Shown here in pieces: positions 1 to 10,959 of a stretch of DNA of 64,000 nt; the stretch's first letter is position 1, and the number at the start of each line of letters is the position of its first letter. Where the stretch lies: positions 62,001 through 126,000 of the forward strand of contig JAADJZ010000025.1 in NCBI GenBank assembly GCA_011032825.1. Direction: 5' to 3'. The notes under the pieces were generated by a model. That model did not search any database and was not told the DNA's origin. It worked only from the letters and a program-made list of their open reading frames with translations. A program made the translations under genes and the position numbers. This stretch comes from Massariosphaeria phaeospora (lineage: Eukaryota; Ascomycota; Dothideomycetes; Pleosporales).

Positions 1-836
1 AAGTAAACAAAGTAGAATCTCTAGTTGCCTATTAGCGTTAAGATTGCTTGTTAAATTGCTTTACAACCTACTTCTAGCAATACCTAAGTTACTACTACCT
101 AAGCTACCTAAGCTAACGAGAAAGTAAAAGTAACTAAAAAAGTAACTACTACAAAACAATCTACTAACAGAATTACTAAAAGCAGTATTAAGCAAGGTTT
201 TAAAGCAAAGAAAAGCGTACTTTTTAATAAAAACCTTCGCTCTACGCTAAGAGAGCTAAGAGAGAAAATAAAGTAGCTAGAAGAAAATTACTTAAATAGT
301 AGCAACGCTAGCGCTAGTTGTAAACGCTTTTTGCTAGTTAACTCTAAATTCGAGTATAAACTAAGTAAGCTAGCGCTTGCTCGCAAGCGTAGCAAACAAG
401 CAAAAAAGCAAAGCAGCTGTAGCTTTGCATATTGAAGTTTTGCAAAGTCTACACTTTACTAAGCAATAGTACAACAACGCTACATTAGATTTAGCTATAA
501 TTTACTACGCTACCTAAAATAGTAAATGCAAAAAGATATTTAAAATAATAATGCGAAAATGTAGTGTAGTAATAAAGTTGTAGAAAAGTAAAAGTTAGTA
601 ACTAAATGTAAACTAACTACTTAAAAATAGCAACATTCTGCTATAAATCTAAAGTAGTTTAGATAAACTTCAAAATAGCAAGCGCTGCTAGCGCGTAGAT
701 TTCAAATAGGTAAAGCTAAAGTAGTAGCTGCGTTATAGCTAGTGCTTCTGCAGTAGCTAAAATTAATATAGCAACTTTTTATTAGCTGCGCTTATTTTAA
801 AGTGCTGCTAATAAGTATTAAAGTGCTGCTAATAGA
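1..836. other. AT-rich mutated DNA, unassigned
   Basis: I see no intact gene here. The composition (few TC, CC, GA or GG steps, abundant GC, AC and CTAG) matches the mutated transposon relics that follow, so this is probably old transposon DNA. From about position 837 the sequence becomes recognisable as pogo transposase. I could not assign the part before it to a family. Confidence 0.6.
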
Positions 837-1231
837 TAGCTCTAAATAAGCGTAATTAGCTTTATAAAAGTTGTTACAAGCGCAAAAAAACGCGCTTGTT
901 CTAAACTAGTTTAGCTAAGCAACCGCAAGTAAGTTATAGTAATCTAAAGCATCTGCGCTGCTAGATACACAATTTCGCTTTTTATTATCTACAAAAAACG
1001 CGTTTACATTTTAGCGTAGTATAAAAAAACTTTAATACTGCGCAATTAAAAGCTTTTAGTGTTAGAGAATAGCTAGACAAACAACGCGCTAAATTTAAAG
1101 TAGTTAAAGCACTTTAACGCGTTTACAAAAACGCGCTAGGTAGAAGTATACTAGCTGCTTATTCTAAATAGCTATAAAAGCTACTTTAATTAGAATTTTA
1201 AAAACTACTACTTTGAATACAAGATTTTAAC

Positions 1232-2960
1232 TAGAGTAGTAAATAAGTATAAGTTAAGTTAAATTTGAGTTAGCTTACGTAAAATTCTAGTGCTAACTTA
1301 ACTTATACCTACGCTAAAACTAAATAGCGTAGGTTAAAGTTGAGTTATTATAAACCTCTACAATTTTATATTTTAATATATTTTCTTTTTATAATTATAA
1401 TAGCTAGTTATAACAAGTTTATTAACCTAAAAGTAGTAACGTATTCTACTATTACTTTAGCTAACCTATTACCTTAGCTAAAAAAGCTTAGCAGCACTAA
1501 CTCTTTTATTAACGCAACATGCTTTAACAACAAAACGCGCAGCGATTTAATTAAAAAAGCAGAATTTAGCTTGCTCTTTATGCTTATACTGCACGCTAAT
1601 TTCAAAGCTTTTACTACGCTGCTAAAGTATTTAGCATACTTTTTTTAACTTTAACTAATTAATACAATAGAATTACGTATATTCTTGAAAAACGTAATAG
1701 CTAACAGAAGCTTACTACGACTAAAGAGCAAACAATTGTCTAATATATTCTCAACTTTAATTCGCGAGAATTCGCGCTCTAGCTATGCGAGGTAGTAGAT
1801 ATAGCTAATAAAGTGCTAGGTATGCGCAGTAGCGAGCTAGTTAGCAAACACTAGGCTAAGCGCTTTGTAACGCGCTTAGATAAACTTAAAATAGCTTTTA
1901 ATTGAGCAAAGAATAGGCAAAGAATACTCTAGAAGAATCTAAAGATAACTAGCGCGTAGTTTAAGCTAGTAGAGAAAACCAAAGCTAAGTACAGCGTCTA
2001 CGACGACGATGTGCACAACTTTAACAAAACTAGCTTCTAAATAAGCGTAATTAGCTCTATAAAAGTTGTTACAAGCGCAAAAAAACAAGCTTAGCTAGAG
2101 CTTGTTTAGCTAAGCAATTGCGAGTAAGTTACGGTTATCTAAAGCGTATGCGCTGCTAGGTACGCAACTCTACTCTTTATTATCTACAAAAAACGCGTTT
2201 ACATTTTTGCGTAGTACGAGAAAGCTTTAATACTGCGCAATTAAAAGCTTTTAGTATTAGAAAACGGCTAAACAAACAACGCTTTAGGTCTAGAGTAGTT
2301 AAAGCACTTTAACGCGCATACAAAAACGCGCTAGGTAGAAGTATACTAGCTACTTATTCTAAACAGCTATAAAAGGTACTAATCTTAGAATTTCAAAAAC
2401 TATTGTTTTAAAAACAAGATTTTAACTTTTTGCATACTTTTCTACTTGTTGCACATTCTTTAGCTGCTTAACGTAGTTTGCTTTTTGCTGCTAAAGCGCA
2501 AGCGAATCTAGCAAAGTAGTACTATAGAGTATAGAACTGCTGCAGCGCAAGTAGCTGCTAAAGCGTTTGCAGCGCTTTAGCAATCTAAGAAAGCTTGTAG
2601 TAGTAGTAATTAAAAACTAGCTTAACTAGCTTTACGGCGCTGTAGAAACTATAGCGAAACTAGGCATAACGCGCAAACGTGCAAAAAAAATACAAAAATA
2701 TATTTTAAATTAGATGCAAGCACAACGTACGTAGGTTCTTTGTTTAATAGCAATAAAATTAAAAAAGCGTAACGTAAGTTAGTGCTACCAAGCTTTTTTA
2801 GCTAAAGTAATAGGTTAGCTAAAGTAATACTAGAATACGTTACCTATAACTCAACTTTAACCTACGCTTTAATTACTTTAACTTAATTTTAACTTTAGGT
2901 TTGTGCAACTCTAACTTAACTTACACCTAACAATAAGTACTTTCTACTTATTTGCTAGCG
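1232..2960. mobile_element. MITE copy (391-bp family), split by a pogo element
   Basis: The left part (1232-1438) starts TAGAGTAGTAAATAAG and the right part (2843-2960) ends TTTGCTAGCG. Both align with the ends of the well-preserved 391-bp MITE at 32172 and 59518 once C-to-T changes are allowed. Flanks of 10 bp match at 8 positions (AGATTTTAAC and TAATTTTAAC), like the 10-bp duplications of the other copies. Without the inner pogo insertion the copy is about 325 bp, so it has lost some interior sequence. Confidence 0.65.
1439..2840 (+). mobile_element. Pogo/Fot1-type transposon relic P2 (1402 bp, internally deleted)
   Basis: The element starts ACGT at 1439 and ends ACGT at 2840, with TA on each side (1437-1438 and 2841-2842). 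The roughly 50-bp inverted repeats read ACGTATTCTACTATTAC inward and carry two copies of ATTACYTTAGCTA 17 bp apart (1451 and 1468). The inside is transposase in plus orientation, with a C-terminal C-X2-C-X4-H-X4-C knuckle around 2635-2690 whose second Cys codon has become TAT. At 1402 bp it is about 450 bp shorter than its 1844-1864 bp relatives. It sits inside the MITE. Confidence 0.75.
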
Positions 2961-3832
2961 TAATTTTAACTTTTTGCATATTTCTTTGCTTATTGCATAT
3001 CTTTTAGCTGCTTAACGTAGTTTGCTTTTTGGTACTAAAGCGCAAGTACTTCTAGCGCGTTAGAAACTTAGCACGCTAACGCGTTTTCTATATTAACAAA
3101 AAAAGCTTTTTTTTTACTTTTAAAAACGCGTTTTTTACGTATTTACAGAAAAGAACTGTTAAAAAGCTTTTAAAGTATTAAAGCTACTTTTTATTAACGC
3201 GTAGGTCGTGTTAGATTGCTTTAAAGTATAGCTGCGTACTTTACTAGCACTTTAACTATAGAAAACGCTGTAGTAGTTAAAAACACTAAATAATACTTAC
3301 GAGTTTAGATTTTAGTTAAAGCTTGTACAAGAGTTTTTTACTTAGTTGCTTATTACAGCTTAAGCTAGCTTTTTCTAGCTTATAAAAAGTAGTAAGCTAA
3401 TACTATATCAAAACGCGCTTCTTGCTACTCGCAACAAGAAGCTTAAAAAGTAATTAGTAGTAATAACTAAGCGAAAATTGCGTAAGCGCAAGCATATCTA
3501 GCATAGTAGTACAATAGAGTATAGTAAAGTAGTAGCCTAAGTAGCTGCAAAGGCCTTAGTAGCTGCTAAGTAGTTAAAAAAAGCTCGTAGTAGTAGTAAT
3601 TAAAAAAGAATCTAACTAGCTTTACGGTGCTGTAGAAACTATAGAGAAACTAAACACAACGCGCAAACGTGCAAAAAAAATATAAAAGTATTTTCTAAAT
3701 TAAATGTAAGCACAACGTACGTAGGCTTCTTGTTTAATAGCAATAAAATTAAAAATGCGTAGCATAAGTTAGTGCTGCTAAGCATTTTGAATCTACTTAG
3801 TAAGTTAACTTGCTTAGTAGTTGAATACGTTA

Positions 3833-4054
3833 GTAGTAAGCTAGTTAGTAAGCACTAAGCTAAGCGCTTTGTAACGCGCTTAGCTAAGCTCAAAATAGCT
3901 TTTAATTAAGCTAAAAATAGGCAGAGAATACTGTAGAAGAATCTAAAGACAATTAGCGCGTAGGTTAAGCTAGTAGAAAATACTAAAGCTAAGTACAGCG
4001 TTTACAACAACAACGTGCTCAACTTTAACAAAACAAGCTTTCAAATAAGCATTA
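3833..4054 (+). mobile_element. Pogo-type transposon fragment P3
   Basis: This matches the stretch of pogo transposase seen at 1828-2047 and 40395-40620, up to the first catalytic aspartate region (the NFDKTSF equivalent). P1 ends exactly at its left edge with a TA, and a new pogo-type terminus (ACGTAAAGTACTACTAAG, from 4055) starts after TA at its right edge. It is therefore a piece of an older pogo element hit twice at TA sites. Confidence 0.55.
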
Positions 4055-4073
4055 ACGTAAAGTACTACTAAGT

Positions 4074-4774
4074 AGAAATAGCAAATTCGCAATAGAACTT
4101 TGCTATACGCACTAGTTAGGTATAGCTATAGTTTAAAAAAACTACTAATTCTAGTAATAGCTACTTTTACGTATTCTGCTATAATTGCGGCTTTGCTTTT
4201 TAGCACCTAGTAGTTAAGACTATTAGAACTAAACACTTACTTTACTACTTTAAATCTAGAACCTATCGAAAAACACTTACTTTTATTTACTTTTAACCTC
4301 GTTTACAGCTAGCACTACGTTAACTTTAATTTACTACTATTGTACTACTATATTCAACCTAGGCTTTTGAACGAGAACTAGTACGAGTAGTTATATATAG
4401 CATTTAGTTTTTTAAACAATTAAGCAGCTTTTATTCTAGCAATTTCTTTAATTTCTTCGATTTAATATTCTAAGTATTAGCTAATTCAAATTCTAGAAAA
4501 TGTTCTATAAACGATTTAAAAAAGCTAAAGCATTACTTCTTAATAACATTAGCTAGTTAACCAAGATCTTAATTGCGATAGAAAAGTAGTTTGCTTTTAA
4601 ATATTTTAGTTTTTTTGTAGTTAAAGAATACTACGTTAACTACAACTAGCAGCTTTAAAAGAAGTTACTAGATTTTGTTTCTTTACGCAGAAAACATACT
4701 AGTGCTGCTGCAGCTACTAATATACTGCAAGTACTCTTAAATACTAGCATTAAATTACGCTTTTTAGCAATTAC
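4074..4774 (+). pseudogene. hAT transposase fragment, copy 1
   Basis: About 700 bp are repeated in direct orientation at 52328-53035. Allowing for transitions, the plus strand reads like the core of a hAT transposase, with recognisable fragments such as YFSFFVVKEYYVN and ILQVLLNTSIKLRFLAIT that resemble the catalytic-domain run before the TADNASNN motif. The longer second copy supports the family call. This copy starts just after a 19-bp pogo-type terminus (4055-4073) and is cut at 4775 by another pogo element. No hAT terminal repeats could be identified. Confidence 0.55.
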
Positions 4775-4776
4775 TA

Positions 4777-5798
4777 ACGTAAAACACTACTAAGTAATCT
4801 AAACTACTAAGTAATCTAGAATTCGCCAAGACTGCTATTTTCTCTATCAACGCAATATGTTTTAACCAACTAACGCGTTATTATACTAACACAAAAAAAA
4901 ACTTTAACTTGCTTTTAAAGCTTTTAATTCTAGTTAATTCTAAAGCTATTAAGCTGCTGCTATTGCTTTTAACGTTAATTGCTGCACTTTTTTTCGTTGC
5001 GCTTAAGAAACGCTCTTTCGCGCTAAAACTCTACTAAATAGCCGAAAGCTTACTGCAACTAAAGAGCAAACGATTATCCAATATATTCTCAACTTTAATT
5101 TGCAAGAATTTGCTTCTTAGCTGTTTGAAGTAGGAAATATAAAAAATAAACTAGTAGCTGCGCAAAGTAAAGAGCTAGTAGGTAGAAACTAGGCTAAAAA
5201 ATTTGTAACGCGTTTAGGCGAGCTTAAAATAGCTTTTAATTAAGCAAAGAACTAGCAGAGAATACAACAAAAAGATTCTAAAGTAATTAGCGCGTAGTTT
5301 AAGCTTGTTAAGAATACTAAAGCTAAGTACAGCATCTACGAGAATAACGTGCACAACTTTAATAAAACTAGTTTCTAAATAAGCGTAATTAGGTTTATAA
5401 AAGTTGTTACAAGCTTTTAAAAACGTACTTAACCTAGTTTAATCTAGCTAGGCGATTAGAAGTAGGTAATAGTTATCTAAAGCATTTGCGCTGCAAAGTA
5501 CGCAATCTCGCTTTTTATTATTTACAAAAAACGCGTTTACATTTTAACATAGTACAAGAAAAGCTTTATACTTAGCAATTAAAAGCTTTTAGTTTTTAAA
5601 AACAGCTAGACAAACAATGCTTTTAGTTTTAAATAGTTAAAGCATTTTAACGCGTATACAAAAGCGCGTTAGGTAGAAGTATATTAGCTACTTATTTTAA
5701 ACAGCTATAAAAGCTACTAATTTTAGAATTTCAAAAACTATTGCTTTAAAAACAAGATTCTTACGCTTTGCATGCTAGTTTATTTATTTTATATTCTA
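4777..5798 (+). mobile_element. Pogo/Fot1-type transposon relic P4, 3'-truncated
   Basis: It begins ACGTAAAACACTACTAAG after TA (4775-4776), inserted into the hAT fragment. The 17-bp unit CTACTAAGTAATCTAAA occurs at 4787 and 4804. Downstream sequence (GCCAAGACTGCTATTTTC) and the transposase closely match P12 at 54356. The element is in plus orientation and is broken at 5799 by insertion of P5. I did not find its 3' half. Confidence 0.65.
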
Positions 5799-5800
5799 TA

Positions 5801-6235
5801 ACGTAGATTTCTAGCGAGTTGCTTACCTAAGCGAGTTGCTTACTTGCGCTAAGCTTTCTTTCTACTACCTACTTTTTTTTCTACTACTTTCTTTCTAGTA
5901 CCTAGTATAGGTTAAGATAACTTAAATTACTTAGAATTAACTACTGCATTTAACTTACACGTGCGCTTATTGTGCTTTAGCTCGCTACAGCGTTTACAGC
6001 GTTTTAAAAGCTAGCTGCTCTAATTACTAGCATTACTACGAGCTTTTTTCTTCGCTTTTTTTTATTACTGCGCGTTTTAAACGCTTTAAGAGCTGTTAAG
6101 CGCACGCTTTTTTTAACTATAAAAGTACTTTTCTACTGCATACGCTTTCTCTTGTGCAATTTTCGTTGCAAGAAAGCTTTGTTAGTAGTTTAAAGTTTAG
6201 CAACTTAGTTGCGCAGTAGCAGCACAGAAGCTGCT
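5801..6235 (-). mobile_element. Pogo/Fot1-type transposon fragment P5
   Basis: It begins ACGTAGATTTCTAG after TA at 5799-5800. Its terminal units GCGAGTTGCTTAC lie at 5814 and 5831, 17 bp apart. The following 400 bp are the C-terminal end of a pogo transposase in minus orientation, comparable to the reverse complement of about 8900-9170. The match stops near 6235 and no second terminus was found, so the element is truncated. Confidence 0.55.
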
Positions 6236-6865
6236 GCTATTAAATTAAAAGTAAAATCTAGAAGATATTAAATAAAGCTATTAAAATACAGCATGTAACT
6301 TTTTGTTCCTAGATAAACTAGCGCGCAAAGCTTTTTCGCGTTTTAACTTTGTTAAAATGCAAAATACAAAACAATACATACAATTATTACAAAATATTAT
6401 TACAACTTATTATATCTAACAATTAAAAGTTTAAGTGCTTTTACCTTTAAGTACTAAAAGTAAACTAAACTTAAAAATACTACTGTCGCACAAACTCTAG
6501 CGAAGAATACTTAAAATAACAACGCTATTAAATTGCAACTAAACTGTTACTTTACTTAATTACATATAATAAATTAAATAGCTTAACTAACACAAAATTA
6601 CTTGTACTTAGCTTGAAGTCTAGCAGTTTTTCGATTTAACTTAAAGAGTTTAGCAACAAGCGAAGCTACGTATTCTAGCAAGTTCTAAAATTAGCAACTA
6701 CTAGCTATTAAATGCAGCAGTAAGCGCGCACGCTATACAATACTAATTAAACTACTTAAACGCAGCTATTATACTGCCGTTCGTGCTAGTTCGCTTATCA
6801 AAGCTATTAAATACTAAAAAATCGTTATTCAAAGGAAACACAAACGAGTTAAAGTAATAGTTTAA
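6236..6865. other. AT-rich mutated DNA, unassigned
   Basis: No gene or recognisable element. Base composition is that of the mutated relics. Confidence 0.5.
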
Positions 6866-7402
6866 TGTTATAAAGCTTTAAACGACCAATACAAACAAAA
6901 AAGTAAATACATTAATAATATTGTTACATTTTGTAAAAGCTAAGCGGACTTGAAAGAGTTTTTTATTAGGCTTTGGTTGGTTCTTTGAGAATAAGTAAGT
7001 TCGATAGACCAAAGGAGTTGTATAGCGTTCAATACTAAGGCAGTAGCGAGCTTCGTTCTGCAAAGAGTATAGAAGTCAAAGTAAAAGTTAACTTAAGTAA
7101 TTAAAATTGAAGACGATAAGCTATAAAAGTTCATTGTCTTGACTATATACGTAGGTGTGCTTTGTATAATCTCCTTGCTCTTACAAAGCCAACAGATTAA
7201 TAAAAGCACTTTAATCTCTTGCTCTCGAGGTGCTACAAAGAGCGTAAGATTCGAGAGAGCATATAGAGAAGCTGTGTCGTTGAGAAAAGTTCTTAGCTTA
7301 CGTGCTAAGCTTACTCGAGGTATAGCCGTGCTCTGTTACCTTAAGCGCTAAGGTAAAAGCATCTTCTTCTTTTAGCAGCTTAGCGGATTATTGATCGTAA
7401 CA
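6866..7402. repeat. Possible solo LTR or weakly mutated island
   Basis: This 537-bp stretch is much less mutated than its surroundings. It starts TGTTATAAAG and ends TCGTAACA, which fits the TGTTAY...RTAACA ends of an LTR, and holds a TATA-like CTATAAAAG near 7120. No flanking 5-bp duplication is visible (TTTAA versus CATTT) and no second copy is in the window, so the LTR reading is weak. Short open frames inside (6878-7063 minus, 7139-7351 plus) have no features of a known protein. Confidence 0.3.
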
Positions 7403-7430
7403 CATTTATCAAAACAACTATTTTTGCTTA

Positions 7431-9294
7431 ACGTACTTTACGAGTTCGTGCACTACACAGGTTCGTGCACTACTTTTGCCAAGCTTCTACCAACTCAACC
7501 TCTATACGTAATGCCTCAACAACAACACTAAATAAAGCTTTCTAATAAGCGTTAGATACAAACTGCTCTTTAGGCTTTTAAACAAAACGCGACACTTTCT
7601 TTGCAACGCGCTGCAGCTATTTACAAAGTTACTTATACAACACTAAGCTGCCAACGCGCAAAACAAACTCTACAAGCAAATCGCTAGCTAAAATTAAAGA
7701 ATCTAACAAAGACTAAAGAGAGCGTAGTTGTTGAGCATATACTTAACTTTATTTCGCGCGGATTTCTTTCTAGGCTCGCAGCTGTAGCTAATATAGCTAA
7801 TTTCTTACGCGCAAAGCGCAATCTAGGCTAGGTTAGCTTAAACTAGCTTAGTACGTAGGTCATGCACTGCTCTAAGTTTACAATAAAGTTTAATCGCAAG
7901 TACAATTACAAAAAAGCACTTTGCGAGAATTTTAAAGTTATCTAGAGCTAGTTTCGCCTAGTAGCTAACATAAAAGCTAAGTACAGTATCTAGAATAAAG
8001 ACACGTACAACTTCGACAAAACAAGCTTTATAATAGGCTAGATATCAACTAAAGCAGTTGTTACAGCTTTAAAGAAACGAGAAAAGCCAAAGGCAATACA
8101 GCAAGGCAATAGAAAGTAAACAACAGTTATCCAAAGCATTAACGCAATAGAGTAAGCTATTTTACTCTTTATTATTTTTAAAAGCTGCTACTACTTCTTT
8201 GCTTGGTACAAGAAAAAAGATTTGCTTTAGGACTAGGTTATTGCAGTCTCTAAGAAGAGCTAAACAACAAATAAGCTTAGCTTGCAGTAGTTAAAGCACT
8301 TTGATAAGCATACAAAAAAAAAAGTAGTTAGCAGCTACTAACTACTCGCAATTGACGGCTATAAAAGCTATAACTCGCTCGCATTCTAGCAATACTACAA
8401 AGAAAACAAGATTATTACTATCTATATGCTTCCGCACTTATCGCACTTTTTATAGCTTCTTAATATAAGTTGTTTTGCTTTTTTAAAGAAAGCGTATAAG
8501 CGCCAAGCTAAAGATTTTATACGCAACTAAATTACTTACATTACAAAACTTAAGTTTTTACTATGCTTTATACGCGCCTATAATGCTGCAATTACTAAAA
8601 GTAATATCCAAAAAAGGTTTTAAAGCGCTAGATTGGTTCTATTTAACCTAAAACGAGTTATAACAGCTTTTAACGTTCGATTGCGTACTCTATTACTACT
8701 ACTACTTATTAACAACAAGCTTTAGCAGTTGCAAACTCTAAGCAATACTTTTAAACTAAAGTCGCAATTGACGCTTGTAAAAGCAAGAATTTAGAAGCAT
8801 ATAGATAGCTTACTAACGTTTATAGTAAAAGCTTTTAAAAAAGTTTTAAAAAGAGCAGCTATTATCGCGCACAAGCTAGTGTTAGCGCAATAGAAAATAG
8901 CTAAGCTAAAAGTAGCAAATAAAGCTGCTACGCAACGTAAATCGCATAAAAGAAAGCAGGTTTAGGCAGAAAAAACTTTGACAGTTGAGAATAAAGCTCG
9001 TCTAACTGCTCTAAAGAAGTTTAGAGCGCGTAGTAATAAAAAAAAGCTAAAGACGCAAGTGCGCGCTAAAGTAGGTAAACTATTTCAAAAGCAGTGTAGA
9101 TAGTGCAATTAAACTAAGCATAACGCGCGTACGTGTAAGCAAGTAGTAAAAGTAAACTCTAAATAATATCTCGTGTTATATTGCTCTATACAAGGCTAAA
9201 GTAAGCTGTTTTGCGCTAGAATAAAGTGGTTTTGGTAGAAGCTTGGCAAAAGTAGTGCACGAACCTGTGTAGTGCACGAACTCGTAAGGTACGT
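7431..9294 (+). mobile_element. Pogo/Fot1-type transposon P6, best preserved copy (1864 bp)
   Basis: Both ends are complete: ACGTACTTTACGAG at 7431 and its inverted copy ending ACGT at 9294, with TA on each side. Inverted repeats run about 60 bp and carry the unit GTTCGTGCACTAC at 7444 and 7461, repeated in inverted form at the right end. The transposase reads in plus orientation across nearly the whole element. It transposes by cut and paste into TA, as in the Tc1/mariner superfamily. The identical length of P8 at 38457 (1864 bp) argues that neither carries large indels. Confidence 0.88.
7510..9166 (+). pseudogene. Pogo/Fot1-family transposase pseudogene (DDE superfamily)
   Basis: One frame reads from ATG at 7510 to a C-terminal knuckle near 9160. 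A CENP-B-type helix-turn-helix region comes first (fragment KESVVVEHILNFISRGF). The DDE domain follows: first acidic motif NFDKTSF (~8010), second AIDGYKSYN (~8350), third region LLNISCF (~8455), where relatives read LDVGCF, so the third catalytic Asp is now Asn. The C-terminus keeps a CCHC knuckle (C-X2-C-X4-H-X4-C, ending HNARTC). Internal stops are TAG or TAA at places where relatives have Trp or Gln, as expected from TGG to TAG and CAG/CAA to TAG/TAA. Not functional. Confidence 0.8.
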
Positions 9295-9296
9295 TA

Positions 9297-10052
9297 CTTA
9301 TTTAGTAGCTGCTGCAAAGTAAACGAGCTATATTAAAACTAGATTACTAAGCTCGCTGCTACGGTTAGCGTACAAGCAAAGAATAAGCGTAAAAAAGCAA
9401 AAACTCGTTACTACAACGCTTTTAAACTAATAAAAACTATTGCGCAATAGAATTTTTAGCTTAGTAAAGTAAACTATACAGTTACTAAAGCAAAAGCAGC
9501 TAGAGTACTAAACTACTAAAGCGAGTAGTTAGTAAAGAAAAGCTTTGCAACTACAGCAAACAAGTATTTTCTAATGTAAACTACGCAATTTATAAAAAAC
9601 AAATTACAAAACCTCTTTATTACTGCGACTAAGATATTTCTTTAGTTTTAACAAACTGCGCAAATAACATATCTAGCGAAAAGTAGATTTGACAAAGCAG
9701 CTTTTGCCGTAGATAAACTTACTTTTAATAGCAAAAAGCCTAACAACGGCAAAAAAAAAAAAAGTAAAAGCTAAAGTTAATGCTAGAAACGCGCTTAGCT
9801 ATTTAACGAACGAACATTATCGTCGCAGAAATGCAAACTATGCGACAGCTATTACTTTTCTCGCAAATACTAGTACGCTTTTTTTAACAATGCTTTATTT
9901 AAATAAAAGCTAAAAAACTACATTACAAGAATAATTAAAAATAGAATTAGCAATACTACTAATCTACAAAAGAACATTAGATTAGCGAAAAAACCGCAAT
10001 TAAAAACTTTAGAAATTAAGAAGTTGCAATTAGCAACGCTAACTACTAAGCT
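9297..10052. other. AT-rich mutated DNA, unassigned
   Basis: Flank between P6 and the left LTR of Gyp-A. Lysine-rich codon-like runs occur on the plus strand (9370-9800) but with many stops, and I recognise no family. A 60-codon minus-strand frame at 9918-10100 is low-complexity and crosses the LTR boundary, so it is not a gene. Confidence 0.45.
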
Positions 10053-10556
10053 TGCTATTACGAATAGAAATAATACTAGGTATTGTAAACTAAGCAACAA
10101 CGCAAAAGAGTTGTTAAAGCTTGCAAGTTTGCAAAACGAAAGTACAATAACGCGCGAAGCAGAATTAAGTTAGCAAGTTACGTAATGCGCTACAAGTGCT
10201 ACGAAGCTTTAGCACGTAGCATACTAAGCAAAAGTTGCTATAAGCGCTACGAGTGCTACGACGTAGTAAAGCGTAGCAAGCAAAGTAAAACGCTTTTAGC
10301 AAAGAATTAGAGAACTATATAGATTAGTAGAATTTTTTTAATAGTTTAAATGCTTTGTAGTTAACTTTTCTAAGTACATTTTATACATAGATTAAATCTA
10401 TAAGCAACAAATTGTTACTTTGTTATTCTATTCGAGATAAAATTAAGATTGTTTTTTTACGTTGTTATTAAGCTCTTTAAACATAGAACAATTTCTTAGG
10501 CAAAATCTTTAAGTCTAATAATAGTTACTTTTAGTAAAAGAATACTTTTAATAACA
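10053..10556 (+). repeat. Gyp-A left (5') LTR
   Basis: A 504-bp repeat matched by 38020-38147 plus 41864-42237. The longest well-matched stretch begins at 10275 (TTTTAGCAAAGAATTAGAG) and ends AATAACA. It starts TGCTAT, which is a transition away from TGTTAT in the right copy. Confidence 0.75.
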
Positions 10557-10959
10557 CGTTAACTACTTTAGGTTTGAAACTAAAACAATATAACAACTTT
10601 AGCAAGCTTAGATAGTAGTAGTACTAAAGTACTAATACGCACCGCAGCAATGTACTAGCAAAGCAAGCTAACTAAATCAAATTAATAAGCGAGTAGATTA
10701 GCGAACTGTTAGAAATAGTTGCAATTTTGAAAAGTTAAGAAACTAGTAGTGCTGCGAAAGCACCGTTTCTTAAAAGATATAGCGAAAAAAAAAACGTTAC
10801 AATTATTCTTTACAAATATCGACTTATACTACTGTTATTATGCAACAAGCTTTTTAACAAAGTAAAACAAGATTTTTGCAGCTAAAATGCACATAAAAGA
10901 TAATGCAGCAAAATAGTTTTAGCTACACGCAAAGAACTATGTTAAAAGCAATAGCAAGT

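Larger units (their letters stand above)
837..3830 (+). mobile_element. Pogo/Fot1-type transposon relic P1, 5'-truncated and interrupted
   Basis: Two blocks (837-1231 and about 2961-3830) join into one pogo-like element in plus orientation. The first block matches the central transposase region also read at 2040-2410, 5380-5750 and 54950-55330. The second carries the C-terminal region and a degraded CCHC knuckle near 3630-3690. The right end is ACGT at 3827-3830 followed by TA, with inverted-repeat units spaced 17 bp (at 3795 and 3812). The 5' end is missing. A MITE interrupts it, flanked by AGATTTTAAC (1222-1231) and TAATTTTAAC (2961-2970). The transposase is full of stops and non-functional. 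Confidence 0.7.
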
